This document shows positions 17,328 to 26,697 of a DNA stretch of 40,381 nucleotides, in pieces. Origin of the DNA: an uncultured Prevotella sp. (lineage in GTDB: Bacteria; Bacteroidota; Bacteroidia; Bacteroidales; Bacteroidaceae); assembly GCA_934217675.1 (NCBI GenBank), contig CAKQCV010000019.1:1-40381 (forward strand). The letters are read 5' to 3'. Position 1 is the stretch's first letter, and every line of letters begins with the position of its first letter. Both the position numbers and the translations under genes were made by a program. The notes beneath the pieces were generated by a model. The model was not told where the DNA came from, searched no databases, and saw nothing but the letters and a program-made list of their open reading frames with translations.

Positions 17328-19496
17328 TCATTTTTTCAACCATTTTTCAAGCCAGTTGAAATATGTGCGTTGCCACAATATTCCGTTCTGTGGTTTCAAC
17401 ACCCAGTGGTTTTCGTCAGGGAAGATGAGGAGTTCTGCAGGAATTCCACGCATGCGTGCTGCATTGAAAGCTCCAAACCCTTGATTGGCATTGATACGAT
17501 AGTCTTTTTCTCCATGAATGCAGAGTATAGGGGTATCCCATTTGTCAACAAAGCGGTGTGGAGAGTTCTCGTATGTTTTCTTCGCATTGTCAGTTAAATC
17601 CTTATTCCAATAAGCATCATCATACTCCCAATTGCTGAACCATGCCTCTTCAGTATCTGTATACATTGATTCAAGATTGAAAGCACCGTCATGGGCAATG
17701 AAACACTTGAAACGTTTGTCATGATGTCCCGCAAGATAATATACGCTGAAACCTCCAAAGCTTGCTCCAACAGCAGCAAGACGGTCTTTGTCAACAAATG
17801 GCAAATTGTTTGCAGCATCGTCAATGGCAGATAAGTAGTCTTTCATGCATTGACCAGTCCAATCACCGCTAATCTCTTCGTTCCATTCAGAACCGAAGCC
17901 AGGCAGTCCACGACGGTTAGGTGCGACAACCACATATCCGTTGGCAGCCATAATCTGCATGTTCCAGCGATAGCTCCAGAATTGAGAAACAGGACTTTGT
18001 GGACCACCTTCACAAAAGAGTAGGGTAGGGTACTTCTTGTTTGGATCGAAATCAGATGGAAGCACAATCCATACAAGCATGTCTTTTCCGTCAGTTGTCT
18101 TCACCCAGCGTTGTTGTATTTTGCCGAGAGAGAGTTGGCTGAGGATTTGTTTGTTTTCTTCGGATATCTGTGTTACCTTTGTTTTTGATGCATTCTTGCC
18201 AGGGTTCACGCTGTATATGTCTGTAGGAACAACCATGCTCTGTCGCAAAGCAAGAAGCTGGTTGCCGTTGTTTGCAAGTTGCACTGATACATAGTCTGCC
18301 CAGTCATTTGTAAGCTGCTCCACTTTACCCGACAGATTTGTGCGGTACAGATTGATTGTTCCATGCCATACACCAGTAAATGCAATGCTTTTTGAATCAG
18401 GCATCCAGCAGAAATCTTCTGCGTTTGAATCAAATGTGTCTGTGACATAGATCTTTTCTCCATTAGCAATGTTGTAGACGCAAATGCGGTTTCTGTCACT
18501 TTCATAACCGTTGCGTGCCATGCTCTGCCATGCAATAAATTTCCCGTCTGGAGAGAATTTAGGATTCTGGTCATATCCAGGGTTGTTTTTAAGGTTTTCA
18601 GGTGAATTCACCTTCTGTGCCTTCATTGATTTTGTAGGGTCAATTTTTGGCTCAACATATCCTTTAGGCTTGCATAGGTTTGTTGTTTTTCCTGTTTCTA
18701 TATTATATAGATATATGTCAGAGTCGGTAGAAATGGCATATTGTACTCCTGTTTTCTTTCTGCAAGTGTAGGCTATGTTTTTTGAATCCTTACTCCAGTC
18801 AAGTTGCTCTATGCCTCCAAATGGCTTCATCGGACATTCAAAAGGCTCTCCTTCAAGAATATCCTTACCGGCATCAATACCGTTTTGTGTTACGTTTGCC
18901 ACGTATGGATGCGGTATGGATTCTACATATTCATCCCAATGGCGGTAATTGAGGTCTGTTACAAGACGTCCACTTGCCTTTGGTAAATCAGATGGATTCT
19001 TTTTAATACTTTCGTGAAAAGGTATTTGCTTTATAAGTATAACCTGTTTACCGTTAGGAGAGAACTTGAATGCATCAATACCTGCTTTGTCGTTTGTCAA
19101 CTGATGGCGGTTATCGCCATTTATATCCATTGTCCATATTTGTCCATCAACAAGAAAAGCTATTTTTTTGCCATTCTCTATCCATGTAGGGTCTGATTCA
19201 CTTTTTGCACCTTTTGTCAATTGACGGATGTTTTTCCCATTTGCATCCATTATGCATATAACTTGATGCCCCTTGTTCTCTTGCACACTATAGTAGCCTA
19301 CTTGATATACTATGTGTTTTCCGTCAGGAGAAGCCTGTGCAGATGCAATGCGTCCCATTGCCCATAAAGCTTCAGGGGTCATGTGGCGGCTTGATAGTGT
19401 AATTTTGCTTTTGCCTATTGGTTCCACTGTTGTCTGTGCGTTAATATTGCAGCAACTTAATGCAAGTGCGGCAACAAGAAAAATTGATTTTTTCAT
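17328..19496 (-). CDS. Exported S9-family (prolyl oligopeptidase-like) serine peptidase
   Basis: This 722-aa protein starts with a signal peptide (about residues 1-20, ending NINAQ). A predicted beta-propeller follows, with WD40/TolB-like repeats such as ASPDGKHIVYQ, FSPNGKQVILIK and KFSPDGKFIAWQS. The C-terminal alpha/beta-hydrolase domain has the nucleophile motif GASFGGF (Ser near 577), an Asp in GEKDYRI and the final His in DENHWVLKP. The family removes di- or acyl-peptides from oligopeptide N-termini; the layout resembles DPP5/acylaminoacyl-peptidase-like enzymes of Bacteroidales, which act in the periplasm. The presence of a signal peptide supports that location. It precedes the MFS gene on the same strand. 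Exact specificity cannot be called. Confidence 0.92.
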   Translation of the reverse strand: MKKSIFLVAALALSCCNINAQTTVEPIGKSKITLSSRHMTPEALWAMGRIASAQASPDGKHIVYQVGYYSVQENKGHQVICIMDANGKNIRQLTKGAKSESDPTWIENGKKIAFLVDGQIWTMDINGDNRHQLTNDKAGIDAFKFSPNGKQVILIKQIPFHESIKKNPSDLPKASGRLVTDLNYRHWDEYVESIPHPYVANVTQNGIDAGKDILEGEPFECPMKPFGGIEQLDWSKDSKNIAYTCRKKTGVQYAISTDSDIYLYNIETGKTTNLCKPKGYVEPKIDPTKSMKAQKVNSPENLKNNPGYDQNPKFSPDGKFIAWQSMARNGYESDRNRICVYNIANGEKIYVTDTFDSNAEDFCWMPDSKSIAFTGVWHGTINLYRTNLSGKVEQLTNDWADYVSVQLANNGNQLLALRQSMVVPTDIYSVNPGKNASKTKVTQISEENKQILSQLSLGKIQQRWVKTTDGKDMLVWIVLPSDFDPNKKYPTLLFCEGGPQSPVSQFWSYRWNMQIMAANGYVVVAPNRRGLPGFGSEWNEEISGDWTGQCMKDYLSAIDDAANNLPFVDKDRLAAVGASFGGFSVYYLAGHHDKRFKCFIAHDGAFNLESMYTDTEEAWFSNWEYDDAYWNKDLTDNAKKTYENSPHRFVDKWDTPILCIHGEKDYRINANQGFGAFNAARMRGIPAELLIFPDENHWVLKPQNGILWQRTYFNWLEKWLKK

Positions 19497-19513
19497 AGAT
19501 ATTAATTAAAAAT

Positions 19514-19617
19514 GGAGTTAAGCATTATCAAGGTTCAAAAAATCAAGGTCTTATTATTGTTTTATCTTTATTTAATAAGACCTTAATTTCTCATTAACTT
19601 GATAAATTCTCAACTCC
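19514..19617. repeat. Nested palindrome, about 104 bp, between yidC and the S9 peptidase gene
   Basis: Three arms nest: GGAGTT (19514-19519) with AACTCC (19612-19617); TTATCAAG (19525-19532) with CTTGATAA (19598-19605); and a perfect 12-bp inner stem (19545-19556 with 19573-19584) around a 16-nt T-rich loop. Segments between the arms also match in part. On the minus strand the structure is followed by ATTTTTAATT, so it may terminate the pyrG-yidC transcript, although it is much larger than needed. Confidence 0.8.
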
Positions 19618-19623
19618 TAATTA

Positions 19624-21513
19624 TTATATTCCTTTTCTTCTGCGTTCAAGTTCTTCACGCTGTCTTTGCATTTCTTCTGCCTGTTTTTGCATGGCAGCAA
19701 GTCTCGCAGCAAGTCCGCTTGTCTTCTTTGGATTATTTTTGTTCTCTTTGTATTTTGCCTCAAGAACAGCAAGAAGCTTCTCATCATTTGTTGTCTTTCT
19801 CAGAGTCCACATTATCGCAGCACTGAAGAAGAGAGAAACAAAGTAATAGAAGTTCAAACCGGCAGAATAGTCATTGAACATGAAGAAGAACATAACTGGC
19901 ATCAGATACATCATCCACTGCATAGCCTTCATCTGTTCAGCCTGCTGACCAACCATTTGATCCTTTTGCTGTCGCATTGTCATCATTGAATACAATACAT
20001 TAGCTACGCAGAAAAGTATGCAAGTGAGCGAAAGATGGTCTCCAATTAGCCAAATGTTCTTGTTCCATTCAAAAATCGGATCGTATGTAGAGAGGTCGCT
20101 TATCCATAAGAAACTCTCACCACGTAGCTGTATGGCATTAGGTACGAAGTTGAACATCGCAATCCAAATAGGCATTTGTATGAGCATAGGCAGACATCCG
20201 CTCAATGGACTTACACCGTATTTTGAATATTCTGCCATCATTGCCTGCTGTTTCATCATCTGATCCTCTGGCTTGTCGTATTTCTTTGTCAGAGCATCGA
20301 GCTTTGGTTTTAGTACACGCATCTTTGCCGACGACATGTAGCTTTTCTTTACGAGTGGGAAAGTGATTAGTTTCAGAAGCAAGGTTATCAATATAAGTAC
20401 GATACCCATATTAATATCAAGCTTTGTCAGCCAGTCAAACACGTATATTGTAAACCAGCGGTTTATTATGCGGAACAGTGGCCAGCCTAAGTAAACCAGA
20501 CGCTGCATCTCAAGATCTTTGCCGAATGTGTCTTCCTTTTCAATAGATTGTAAAAGGCGGTAATCATTTGGTCCGTAATAGAACTCGAATTCTGTAGGTT
20601 GCTTTCCTGTAGGGTCAAAGAATGTTTTCATTTTTGCTCCATACTGTTTCAAGTATCCTGAACCCTTTTCTTGAGGTATGCTTGTCATTTTTGCATCCTT
20701 TCCAAAATCTTTTCCTGCAATCATCACTGCAGAGAAGAATTGATTTTTAAATGCAATCCAGTCAATGCTTTCGTCAACCTGCTCATCGGTTATTTCTTTA
20801 CCTTCATTCAGATAGTCCGTACCGCCGTCAGTAAAATGATACGTCAGTGAAGCATATCTGTTTTCGAATGTAAATCCCTTTTCTTGCTGGCGGCATTTGT
20901 CATACCACTCCACATCCATAGTATTGCAGTTTGGGGCAAACATTCCGCTCATTCCATTGGCGCGTATAGATGCGTGAAGCATGTAGTCGCGCCCTAAAGT
21001 ATATGCAATTTCAAGGCTTTTACCATCGTTTGTAGCTGCTGTGAACACAACAGTAGAGTCTGTTTGATTTGATGGAGTGAAAAACATGTCGCTTGAGATC
21101 AAGTTAACGTCTTTACCTGCAAGCATAAATCTCAAAGACTGTTCGTTGCCGTCAAATAGAGTTACATTATTGTTACCTTTGTAGTCAGCAAAACCTTTAA
21201 CAACAGCTTTTTCTATGGTTGCACCTTTAGTGTTGAATGTCAATTCAACTTTGTTGTTTTTGAGCACTACTTTCTTTTGCTCCCCCACAAACACTTCATG
21301 GAAAGCTGCAGTAGTGTCAACACTTGTTGCTGTAGTTTTTTTGACAATAGCTTTGGCTTGCTGTTGTTTCTCTGCTTTCTTTTTCTCTACCGTTGCAATA
21401 GAGTCCTGAATGCGCTGTTGGGCGATTTCCTCATCAGATGGCTTTGTAAACCAGCTGAAGCCTATCAATAGTGCTGCAATCAGAACAAATCCGGTGATAG
21501 TGTTCTTGTCCAT
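19624..21513 (-). CDS. yidC: Membrane protein insertase YidC
   Basis: This 629-aa protein has an N-terminal membrane segment (about residues 5-22), a large periplasmic domain (about 60-340) and the conserved C-terminal insertase core with five membrane segments, including YSKYGVSPLSGCLPMLIQMP near 440-460. A charged, Gln/Glu/Arg-rich coiled tail ends the protein (AAMQKQAEEMQRQREELERR), as in several Bacteroidetes homologues. It inserts inner-membrane proteins alone or with SecYEG. Its start lies 22 bp after the pyrG stop, so the two share a transcript. Usual rnpA-type neighbours are absent, which is normal in this phylum. Confidence 0.96.
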   Translation of the reverse strand: MDKNTITGFVLIAALLIGFSWFTKPSDEEIAQQRIQDSIATVEKKKAEKQQQAKAIVKKTTATSVDTTAAFHEVFVGEQKKVVLKNNKVELTFNTKGATIEKAVVKGFADYKGNNNVTLFDGNEQSLRFMLAGKDVNLISSDMFFTPSNQTDSTVVFTAATNDGKSLEIAYTLGRDYMLHASIRANGMSGMFAPNCNTMDVEWYDKCRQQEKGFTFENRYASLTYHFTDGGTDYLNEGKEITDEQVDESIDWIAFKNQFFSAVMIAGKDFGKDAKMTSIPQEKGSGYLKQYGAKMKTFFDPTGKQPTEFEFYYGPNDYRLLQSIEKEDTFGKDLEMQRLVYLGWPLFRIINRWFTIYVFDWLTKLDINMGIVLILITLLLKLITFPLVKKSYMSSAKMRVLKPKLDALTKKYDKPEDQMMKQQAMMAEYSKYGVSPLSGCLPMLIQMPIWIAMFNFVPNAIQLRGESFLWISDLSTYDPIFEWNKNIWLIGDHLSLTCILFCVANVLYSMMTMRQQKDQMVGQQAEQMKAMQWMMYLMPVMFFFMFNDYSAGLNFYYFVSLFFSAAIMWTLRKTTNDEKLLAVLEAKYKENKNNPKKTSGLAARLAAMQKQAEEMQRQREELERRRKGI

Positions 21514-21535
21514 TTATTTTTTTCTAAATTTGTTC

Positions 21536-23152
21536 TTATTCTTTTTTTGATTTCTGATATTCAATAGCGTTTTTCACAAAATCCAAGAACAGTGGATGAG
21601 GATGAAGAACAGTGCTTGAATACTCAGGGTGGAATTGTGTGCCAATATACCATCTGAGACTTGGAATTTCTACAATCTCCACAAGATTGCTCTCTGGATT
21701 GCGACCTACGCATTTCATTCCAGCACGCTCATACTCCTGCTCATAGTCGTTATTGAACTCATAGCGGTGGCGATGGCGTTCCTGTATATGTTCTTTCTTA
21801 TATATGTCAAATACTCTTGAACCTTGTTTCAGTATGCATTCGTATGCACCAAGACGCATTGTTCCACCCATATTGGTGATATCCTTTTGGTCTTCCATTA
21901 TGTCTATCACGTTATGTGTTGTCTTCTCGTCAAGTTCTCGACTGTTGGCATCTTCATAGCCTAATACGTTACGGGCAAATTCAACAACAATCATCTGCAT
22001 ACCAAGACATATTCCGAATGTTGGTATATCGTGGGTTCTCGTATAATGAGCAGCAACGATTTTTCCCTCTGTACCGCGCTGTCCAAAACCTGGGCACACA
22101 ACAATTCCGTCCATCCCTTTTAGTTTCTCTGCAACATTTTCTTCTGTTATCTTTTCGCTATTTATAAATGTGATAACAGTCTTGTGGTCATTATATGTTC
22201 CTGCTTGCGACAAGCTTTCACGGATACTCTTGTATGCGTCTTGCAAATCATATTTGCCAACAAGTCCGATATGTACCTCTTCTGTAGCTTTAGCTCTACG
22301 CTCAAGAAAACTTTTCCAAGGACCAAGAGTTGGCTTTTCACCAACTTCAACACTCATTTTCTTGAGTATTGCTGTATCAAGACCTTGATTTTGCATATTT
22401 ACAGGAACCTCATAAATTGAAGGTAAATCTTCGCTCTGAACTACACAGTCAAAGTCTACATTACAAAAAGAAGCAACCTTTTTCAAAATAGCGTCACCAA
22501 GATGCTTTTCTGTGCGCAAGACTAAAATATCAGGCTGTATACCAACGCTCTGTAATTCTTTTACAGAATGTTGTGTTGGCTTGGTCTTGAGTTCGCCTGC
22601 TGCTTTTAAATAAGGTACATAAGTGAGATGTACACAAACAGCGTTTTTACCCAAATCCCATTTCATCTGTCGGATAGCCTCCAAATAAGGTGCACTTTCT
22701 ATATCACCTATTGTTCCTCCGATTTCAGTTATAACAAAGTCGTAATGCTGTTTTTCACCAAGCAATTTGATGTTTCGCTTTATCTCGTTTGTTATATGTG
22801 GCACAACTTGAATTGTTTTGCCAAGATAATCTCCACGGCGTTCCTTGTCGATAACAGCCTTGTAAATTCTACCGGTAGTAAGCGAATTAGCTTTTGTTGT
22901 CTGAATACCTGTAAACCTTTCATAGTGTCCAAGGTCCAAGTCTGTTTCCATTCCGTCAACCGTAACATAGCATTCACCATGCTCGTAAGGGTTAAGAGTT
23001 CCTGGGTCGATGTTAATGTAAGGGTCAAACTTCTGGATAGTGATGTTGTAGCCCCTTGCTTGCAATAATTTACCTATTGACGAAGAGATGATTCCTTTGC
23101 CAAGCGATGAAACTACACCGCCAGTGACGAAGATATACTTTGTTTCTGCCAC
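21536..23152 (-). CDS. pyrG: CTP synthase
   Basis: This 538-aa enzyme aminates UTP to CTP using ATP and glutamine. The N-terminal synthetase domain starts with GGVVSSLGKG (11-20) and holds KFDPYINIDPGT, EIGGTIGDIES and the conserved LGKTIQVVPH segment. The C-terminal class I glutaminase domain has the nucleophile in GICLGMQ (Cys near 382) and the His/Glu pair in TQFHPEYSS near the end. Length is standard. A textbook Bacteroidetes promoter lies 44-74 bp upstream of the ATG. It is the first gene of pyrG-yidC. Confidence 0.98.
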   Translation of the reverse strand: MAETKYIFVTGGVVSSLGKGIISSSIGKLLQARGYNITIQKFDPYINIDPGTLNPYEHGECYVTVDGMETDLDLGHYERFTGIQTTKANSLTTGRIYKAVIDKERRGDYLGKTIQVVPHITNEIKRNIKLLGEKQHYDFVITEIGGTIGDIESAPYLEAIRQMKWDLGKNAVCVHLTYVPYLKAAGELKTKPTQHSVKELQSVGIQPDILVLRTEKHLGDAILKKVASFCNVDFDCVVQSEDLPSIYEVPVNMQNQGLDTAILKKMSVEVGEKPTLGPWKSFLERRAKATEEVHIGLVGKYDLQDAYKSIRESLSQAGTYNDHKTVITFINSEKITEENVAEKLKGMDGIVVCPGFGQRGTEGKIVAAHYTRTHDIPTFGICLGMQMIVVEFARNVLGYEDANSRELDEKTTHNVIDIMEDQKDITNMGGTMRLGAYECILKQGSRVFDIYKKEHIQERHRHRYEFNNDYEQEYERAGMKCVGRNPESNLVEIVEIPSLRWYIGTQFHPEYSSTVLHPHPLFLDFVKNAIEYQKSKKE

Positions 23153-23195
23153 AATTATAAAATTTTATATTAGTAATGTTCTCAAATATAATGTG

Positions 23196-23226
23196 CAAAG
23201 GTAGTAATAAAAAACTTACCACCAAA
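23196..23226 (-). promoter_or_regulatory. Promoter of pyrG-yidC
   Basis: On the minus strand TACCTTTG (23203-23196) matches TAnnTTTG and TTTG (23226-23223) lies 19 nt upstream. The predicted start is near 23190. Confidence 0.78.
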
Positions 23227-23261
23227 ATATTTTTTTTGATATATGCTGCATACTCAATATT

Positions 23262-25316
23262 TTATGTTTCAGGCTTTTCAAGCAATTGCTGCATGCGTGC
23301 TATTTCGTCGCGGTATTGAGCGGCTTGTATGAAATCAAGGGCTTTTGCAGCTTGTTTCATCAGTTCTGTTGTATTGGCAATACTTACTTCTATTTCTGCT
23401 TTGCTCATTTTCTTCATGATTGGATCTGCAGCCATTGTCATGTTGTCATGTTCTATATATGGAGAGTATTTCTTTACATGCGCTTTTTTATTGTCTTGAT
23501 TATCAGTGCTTTCTTGCTGTATGCCTAAAGCTTTTGCGTTGATAGCTTTTTCTATTTTCTTTGGGGTTATTTTATGTGCTTTGTTATATGCTATCTGCTT
23601 TTGTCTCCTGTGTTCGGTTTCATCAATTGTCTGTTGCATGCTTTCTGTAATGGAGTTGGCATACATAATGACTTTGCCGTTTATATTTCTTGCTGCACGA
23701 CCTGCAGTTTGTGTGAGTGAGCGGTGAGAACGTAGGAATCCCTCCTTGTCTGCATCAAGAATTGCAACAAGAGATACTTCTGGTAAGTCAAGACCTTCTC
23801 TCAGTAGGTTGACTCCAACGAGAACATCGAAAAGTCCGGCTCTGAGGTCATTCATTATTTTTACCCTGTCAAGTGTAGCTACATCACTATGTATGTAGTT
23901 TGCTTTTATGTCATGGTTCAGAAGATATTCTGTAAGTTCTTCAGCCATGCGCTTTGTGAGTGTAGTTATAAGAACCCTTTCGTTTCTGTTGATACGGATA
24001 AGAATCTCGTTCATGAGGTCGTCTATTTGATTTTCGCTTGGTCGCACTTCTATTTCTGGATCAAGCAAACCTGTGGGTCGAATGACTTGTTCTACAACGA
24101 CGCCTTCCGCCTCATTGAGTTCGAAATCTGCAGGTGTGGCAGATACGTAGATTACTTGATTTGTCATCTGCTGGAACTCTTCAAATTTAAGAGGACGGTT
24201 GTCAAATGCTGCAGGAAGACGGAATCCGTATTCTACAAGATTTTGTTTCCTTGCTCGGTCGCCACCATACATGGCACGGATTTGTGGAACACTAACATGG
24301 CTTTCGTCAATAACCATCAAATAATCTTTTGGAAAAAAATCGAGTAGACAATACGGTTTGTCTCCTGCTTCCCTTCCGTCAAAATATCTTGAGTAGTTTT
24401 CAATTCCAGAACAGTGTCCGAGCTCTTTTATCATTTCAATGTCATATTCAACTCTTTCTTTAATTCGTTGAGCTTTAATGGTATCTCCGATTTTGTTGAA
24501 GAATTCGATTTGCTTGTCAAGGTCTTTTTCTATTTGCTCTATTGCTTGTTGTGTTTGCTCCTTTGATGTAATAAATAGATTTGCCGGATAAATTTGGTAT
24601 TCGTTAAACGAAGCTATACGGTAGAATGAAACAGAGTCTAATTCTTCTATTGAGTCTATCTCGTTGTCCCAAAAAGATACTCTTAGGATATTGTCGCTAT
24701 AAGCCATGGAGATATCTACGGTATCGCCTTTTACTCTGAAACTTCCGCGTTGCAGTTCAAGGTCGTTCCTTATGTAGAGAGAGTCTACGAGTTTTCGCAG
24801 AAACATGTTTCTGTCTATCAACTGTCCTTTCTTTATGTTTATTATGCTTTGTGACATTGCCGTAGGCCCTCCCATTCCGTATATACAAGAAACTGAAGAT
24901 ACGACAATAACGTCTCTTCGTCCTGAAAGTAGTGATGATACAGCAGAAAGTCTAAGCTTGTCAATTTCTTCGTTTATAGCGAGATCCTTTTCAATGTATG
25001 TATCTGTTTGTGGAAGGTATGCCTCCGGCTGATAGTAGTCGTAATAAGATACATAGTATTCTACGGCATTTTCAGGGAAAAATCCTTTCATTTCCTCAAA
25101 TAATTGGGCTGCAAGTGTTTTGTTGTGGCTTAAAACAAGAGTAGGTCTATTTGTGTTAGCTATGACATTAGCAACGGTAAATGTCTTTCCTGATCCTGTA
25201 ACGCCAAGTAAAACTTGGGCTTTATCGCCACGGTTAACACCTTCTGTAAGTTCTTTAATCGCTTCTGGTTGATCTCCAGTTGGGGAATATTTAGAAGTTA
25301 TTTTGAATTTATCCAT
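23262..25316 (-). CDS. uvrB: Excinuclease ABC subunit B
   Basis: This 684-aa protein verifies DNA lesions in nucleotide excision repair with UvrA and UvrC. It has Walker A GVTGSGKT (38-45), the DNA-binding beta-hairpin YYVSYYDYYQPEAYLP (about 92-107), DESHV, the helicase motif GVNLLREGLDLPE and motif VI QTAGRAARN. The C-terminal UVR domain that binds UvrC is intact (AQYRDEIARMQQLL). Length is typical. It is divergent from bamD, with a 145-bp intergenic region. A -7 element alone is visible upstream. Confidence 0.98.
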   Translation of the reverse strand: MDKFKITSKYSPTGDQPEAIKELTEGVNRGDKAQVLLGVTGSGKTFTVANVIANTNRPTLVLSHNKTLAAQLFEEMKGFFPENAVEYYVSYYDYYQPEAYLPQTDTYIEKDLAINEEIDKLRLSAVSSLLSGRRDVIVVSSVSCIYGMGGPTAMSQSIINIKKGQLIDRNMFLRKLVDSLYIRNDLELQRGSFRVKGDTVDISMAYSDNILRVSFWDNEIDSIEELDSVSFYRIASFNEYQIYPANLFITSKEQTQQAIEQIEKDLDKQIEFFNKIGDTIKAQRIKERVEYDIEMIKELGHCSGIENYSRYFDGREAGDKPYCLLDFFPKDYLMVIDESHVSVPQIRAMYGGDRARKQNLVEYGFRLPAAFDNRPLKFEEFQQMTNQVIYVSATPADFELNEAEGVVVEQVIRPTGLLDPEIEVRPSENQIDDLMNEILIRINRNERVLITTLTKRMAEELTEYLLNHDIKANYIHSDVATLDRVKIMNDLRAGLFDVLVGVNLLREGLDLPEVSLVAILDADKEGFLRSHRSLTQTAGRAARNINGKVIMYANSITESMQQTIDETEHRRQKQIAYNKAHKITPKKIEKAINAKALGIQQESTDNQDNKKAHVKKYSPYIEHDNMTMAADPIMKKMSKAEIEVSIANTTELMKQAAKALDFIQAAQYRDEIARMQQLLEKPET

Positions 25317-25373
25317 TGTCTGCGTTTAACGATAAAAATGATTCTCTTTTGTCTCTTTTACTTAAATTCGCTG

Positions 25374-25381
25374 CAAAAATA
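25374..25381 (-). promoter_or_regulatory. Candidate -7 element for uvrB
   Basis: TATTTTTG on the minus strand matches TAnnTTTG, 58-65 nt before the uvrB ATG. The -33 region lacks a clean TTTG. Confidence 0.45.
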
Positions 25382-25442
25382 CTTATTCTCCGGCTAAGAA
25401 GGGCAATAATCGGATAAAAAAACGCTAAAATCGATTTTGATA

Positions 25443-25474
25443 TTTTGAAAAGTTAATTATTATGAGTAAATTTG
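25443..25474 (+). promoter_or_regulatory. Promoter of bamD-rpoZ-DUF4293
   Basis: TTTTG (25443-25447), 19 nt, then TAAATTTG (25467-25474). The predicted start is near 25481, downstream of an in-frame ATG at 25462, so that ATG cannot be the translation start from this promoter. Confidence 0.78.
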
Positions 25475-25497
25475 CACACTCAAAATCAGTTTATTAT

Positions 25498-26325
25498 ATG
25501 AACAGAAAATTAATTTTCTCGATTGCTGGCTCATTCTTGATGCTTTCAAGCTGTGTCAACCAATTTAACCAAATATACAAGTCATCTGATAATGATTTGA
25601 AATATGAATATGCAAAGGAGTGTTATGTGAGAGGAAAATACTTGAAAGCAACCACTTTGCTTCAGGAGCTTGTAACAATCCAAAAAGGAACAGACAATGC
25701 CGAAGAGTGTCTTTTTATGCTTGGAATGGCAGAGTTCAAGAGTAAGGATTATGAAACGGCAGCTGAATATTTCAAAAAGTATTATAAAACTTATCCAAAG
25801 GGTGTATATGCAGATGATGCTTCATACTACATAGGGGAAAGCCTGTATATGAGTACACCAGAACCCCGTTTGGATCAAACAGAAACTGTTAATGCCATAG
25901 CAGCATATCAAGATTATCTTGATGTCTTCCAAGATACTAAAAGAAAGGAACAGGCTCAAAAAAGGTTATTTGAGCTTCAGGATAAACTTGTGAAAAAAGA
26001 ATTACATTCTGCACAGCTTTATTATAATCTTGGAACGTATTTCGGAAATTGTACCAATGGCGGTAGTAATTATGAAGCTTGCATAATAACAGCTCAGAAT
26101 GCGTTGAAGGATTTTCCGTATACAAGCTTGCGCGAGGATTTTGCGAAACTTGTGATGAAGAGTAAGTTTGAGCTGGCACAGCAGAGCGTTGATTCAAAAA
26201 AAATGGATAGGTTTCGTGATGCAGAAGATGAATGCTACGGATTTATAAATGAATATCCAGACTCAAAGGATAAGTCTCTTGCTGAAAAGTATATTGCAAT
26301 ATGCAAGAAATACATTAAAGACTGA
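25498..26325 (+). CDS. bamD: Outer membrane assembly lipoprotein BamD
   Basis: Starting at the ATG at 25498, this is a 275-aa lipoprotein. The signal peptide MNRKLIFSIAGSFLML leads to a lipobox LSSC with the lipidated Cys at residue 19. TPR-like helices follow, including EECLFMLGMAEFKSKDYETAAEYFKKYY-type repeats and the ADDASYYIGESLY segment. BamD is the essential periplasmic partner of BamA in inserting outer-membrane beta-barrels. An in-frame ATG at 25462 exists, but it lies on the promoter and would put 12 polar residues before the signal peptide, so I reject it. The gene is followed by an omega-like gene and DUF4293, a typical Bacteroidetes order. Confidence 0.9.
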   Translation: MNRKLIFSIAGSFLMLSSCVNQFNQIYKSSDNDLKYEYAKECYVRGKYLKATTLLQELVTIQKGTDNAEECLFMLGMAEFKSKDYETAAEYFKKYYKTYPKGVYADDASYYIGESLYMSTPEPRLDQTETVNAIAAYQDYLDVFQDTKRKEQAQKRLFELQDKLVKKELHSAQLYYNLGTYFGNCTNGGSNYEACIITAQNALKDFPYTSLREDFAKLVMKSKFELAQQSVDSKKMDRFRDAEDECYGFINEYPDSKDKSLAEKYIAICKKYIKD

Positions 26326-26361
26326 AAATAATAAGGATTATAATTTAAATATAACAAGGTA

Positions 26362-26697
26362 ATGGATTACAAAAAATCAAAAGCACCGGTAAATACCGTG
26401 ACACGCAACATTATGGATCTTTGTGATGAAACAGGAAACATATATAAAAGTGTTGCTATTATTGGTAAGCGTGCAAATCAAATTTCTGTAGAAATCAAGC
26501 AAGACTTGAGCAAAAAGCTTGCAGAATTCGCTTCTTATAACGATAGTCTTGATGAGGTTTTTGAAAATCGTGAGCAAATAGAAATCTCACGATATTACGA
26601 AAAGCTCCCAAAACCGACATTGCTTGCAACTCAGGAGTTTATCGATGGGGATATTTATTGGAGAGATTCTTCTACAGATAATAAAAAAGAGGCATGA
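26362..26697 (+). CDS. rpoZ: RNA polymerase omega-like subunit (Bacteroidetes type)
   Basis: This 111-aa cytosolic protein has the omega/RPB6 core pattern: an N-terminal segment with a Thr-rich stretch, then NIYKSVAIIGKRANQISVEIKQDL (split here only for reference: KRANQIS is the central motif), with acidic and aromatic residues at the C-terminus. Omega promotes assembly of the beta' subunit. The Bacteroidetes form is divergent from E. coli RpoZ. It lies 36 bp after bamD and overlaps the next gene by 4 bp (ATGA). The call rests on the central motif and on the conserved gene order. Confidence 0.82.
   Translation: MDYKKSKAPVNTVTRNIMDLCDETGNIYKSVAIIGKRANQISVEIKQDLSKKLAEFASYNDSLDEVFENREQIEISRYYEKLPKPTLLATQEFIDGDIYWRDSSTDNKKEA

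Noticed and set aside
22628..23068. Plus-strand frame of 146 codons opposite pyrG
   Set aside because: It is the shadow of a conserved pyrG region; the product is Phe/Cys/Ser-rich with no recognisable domain.
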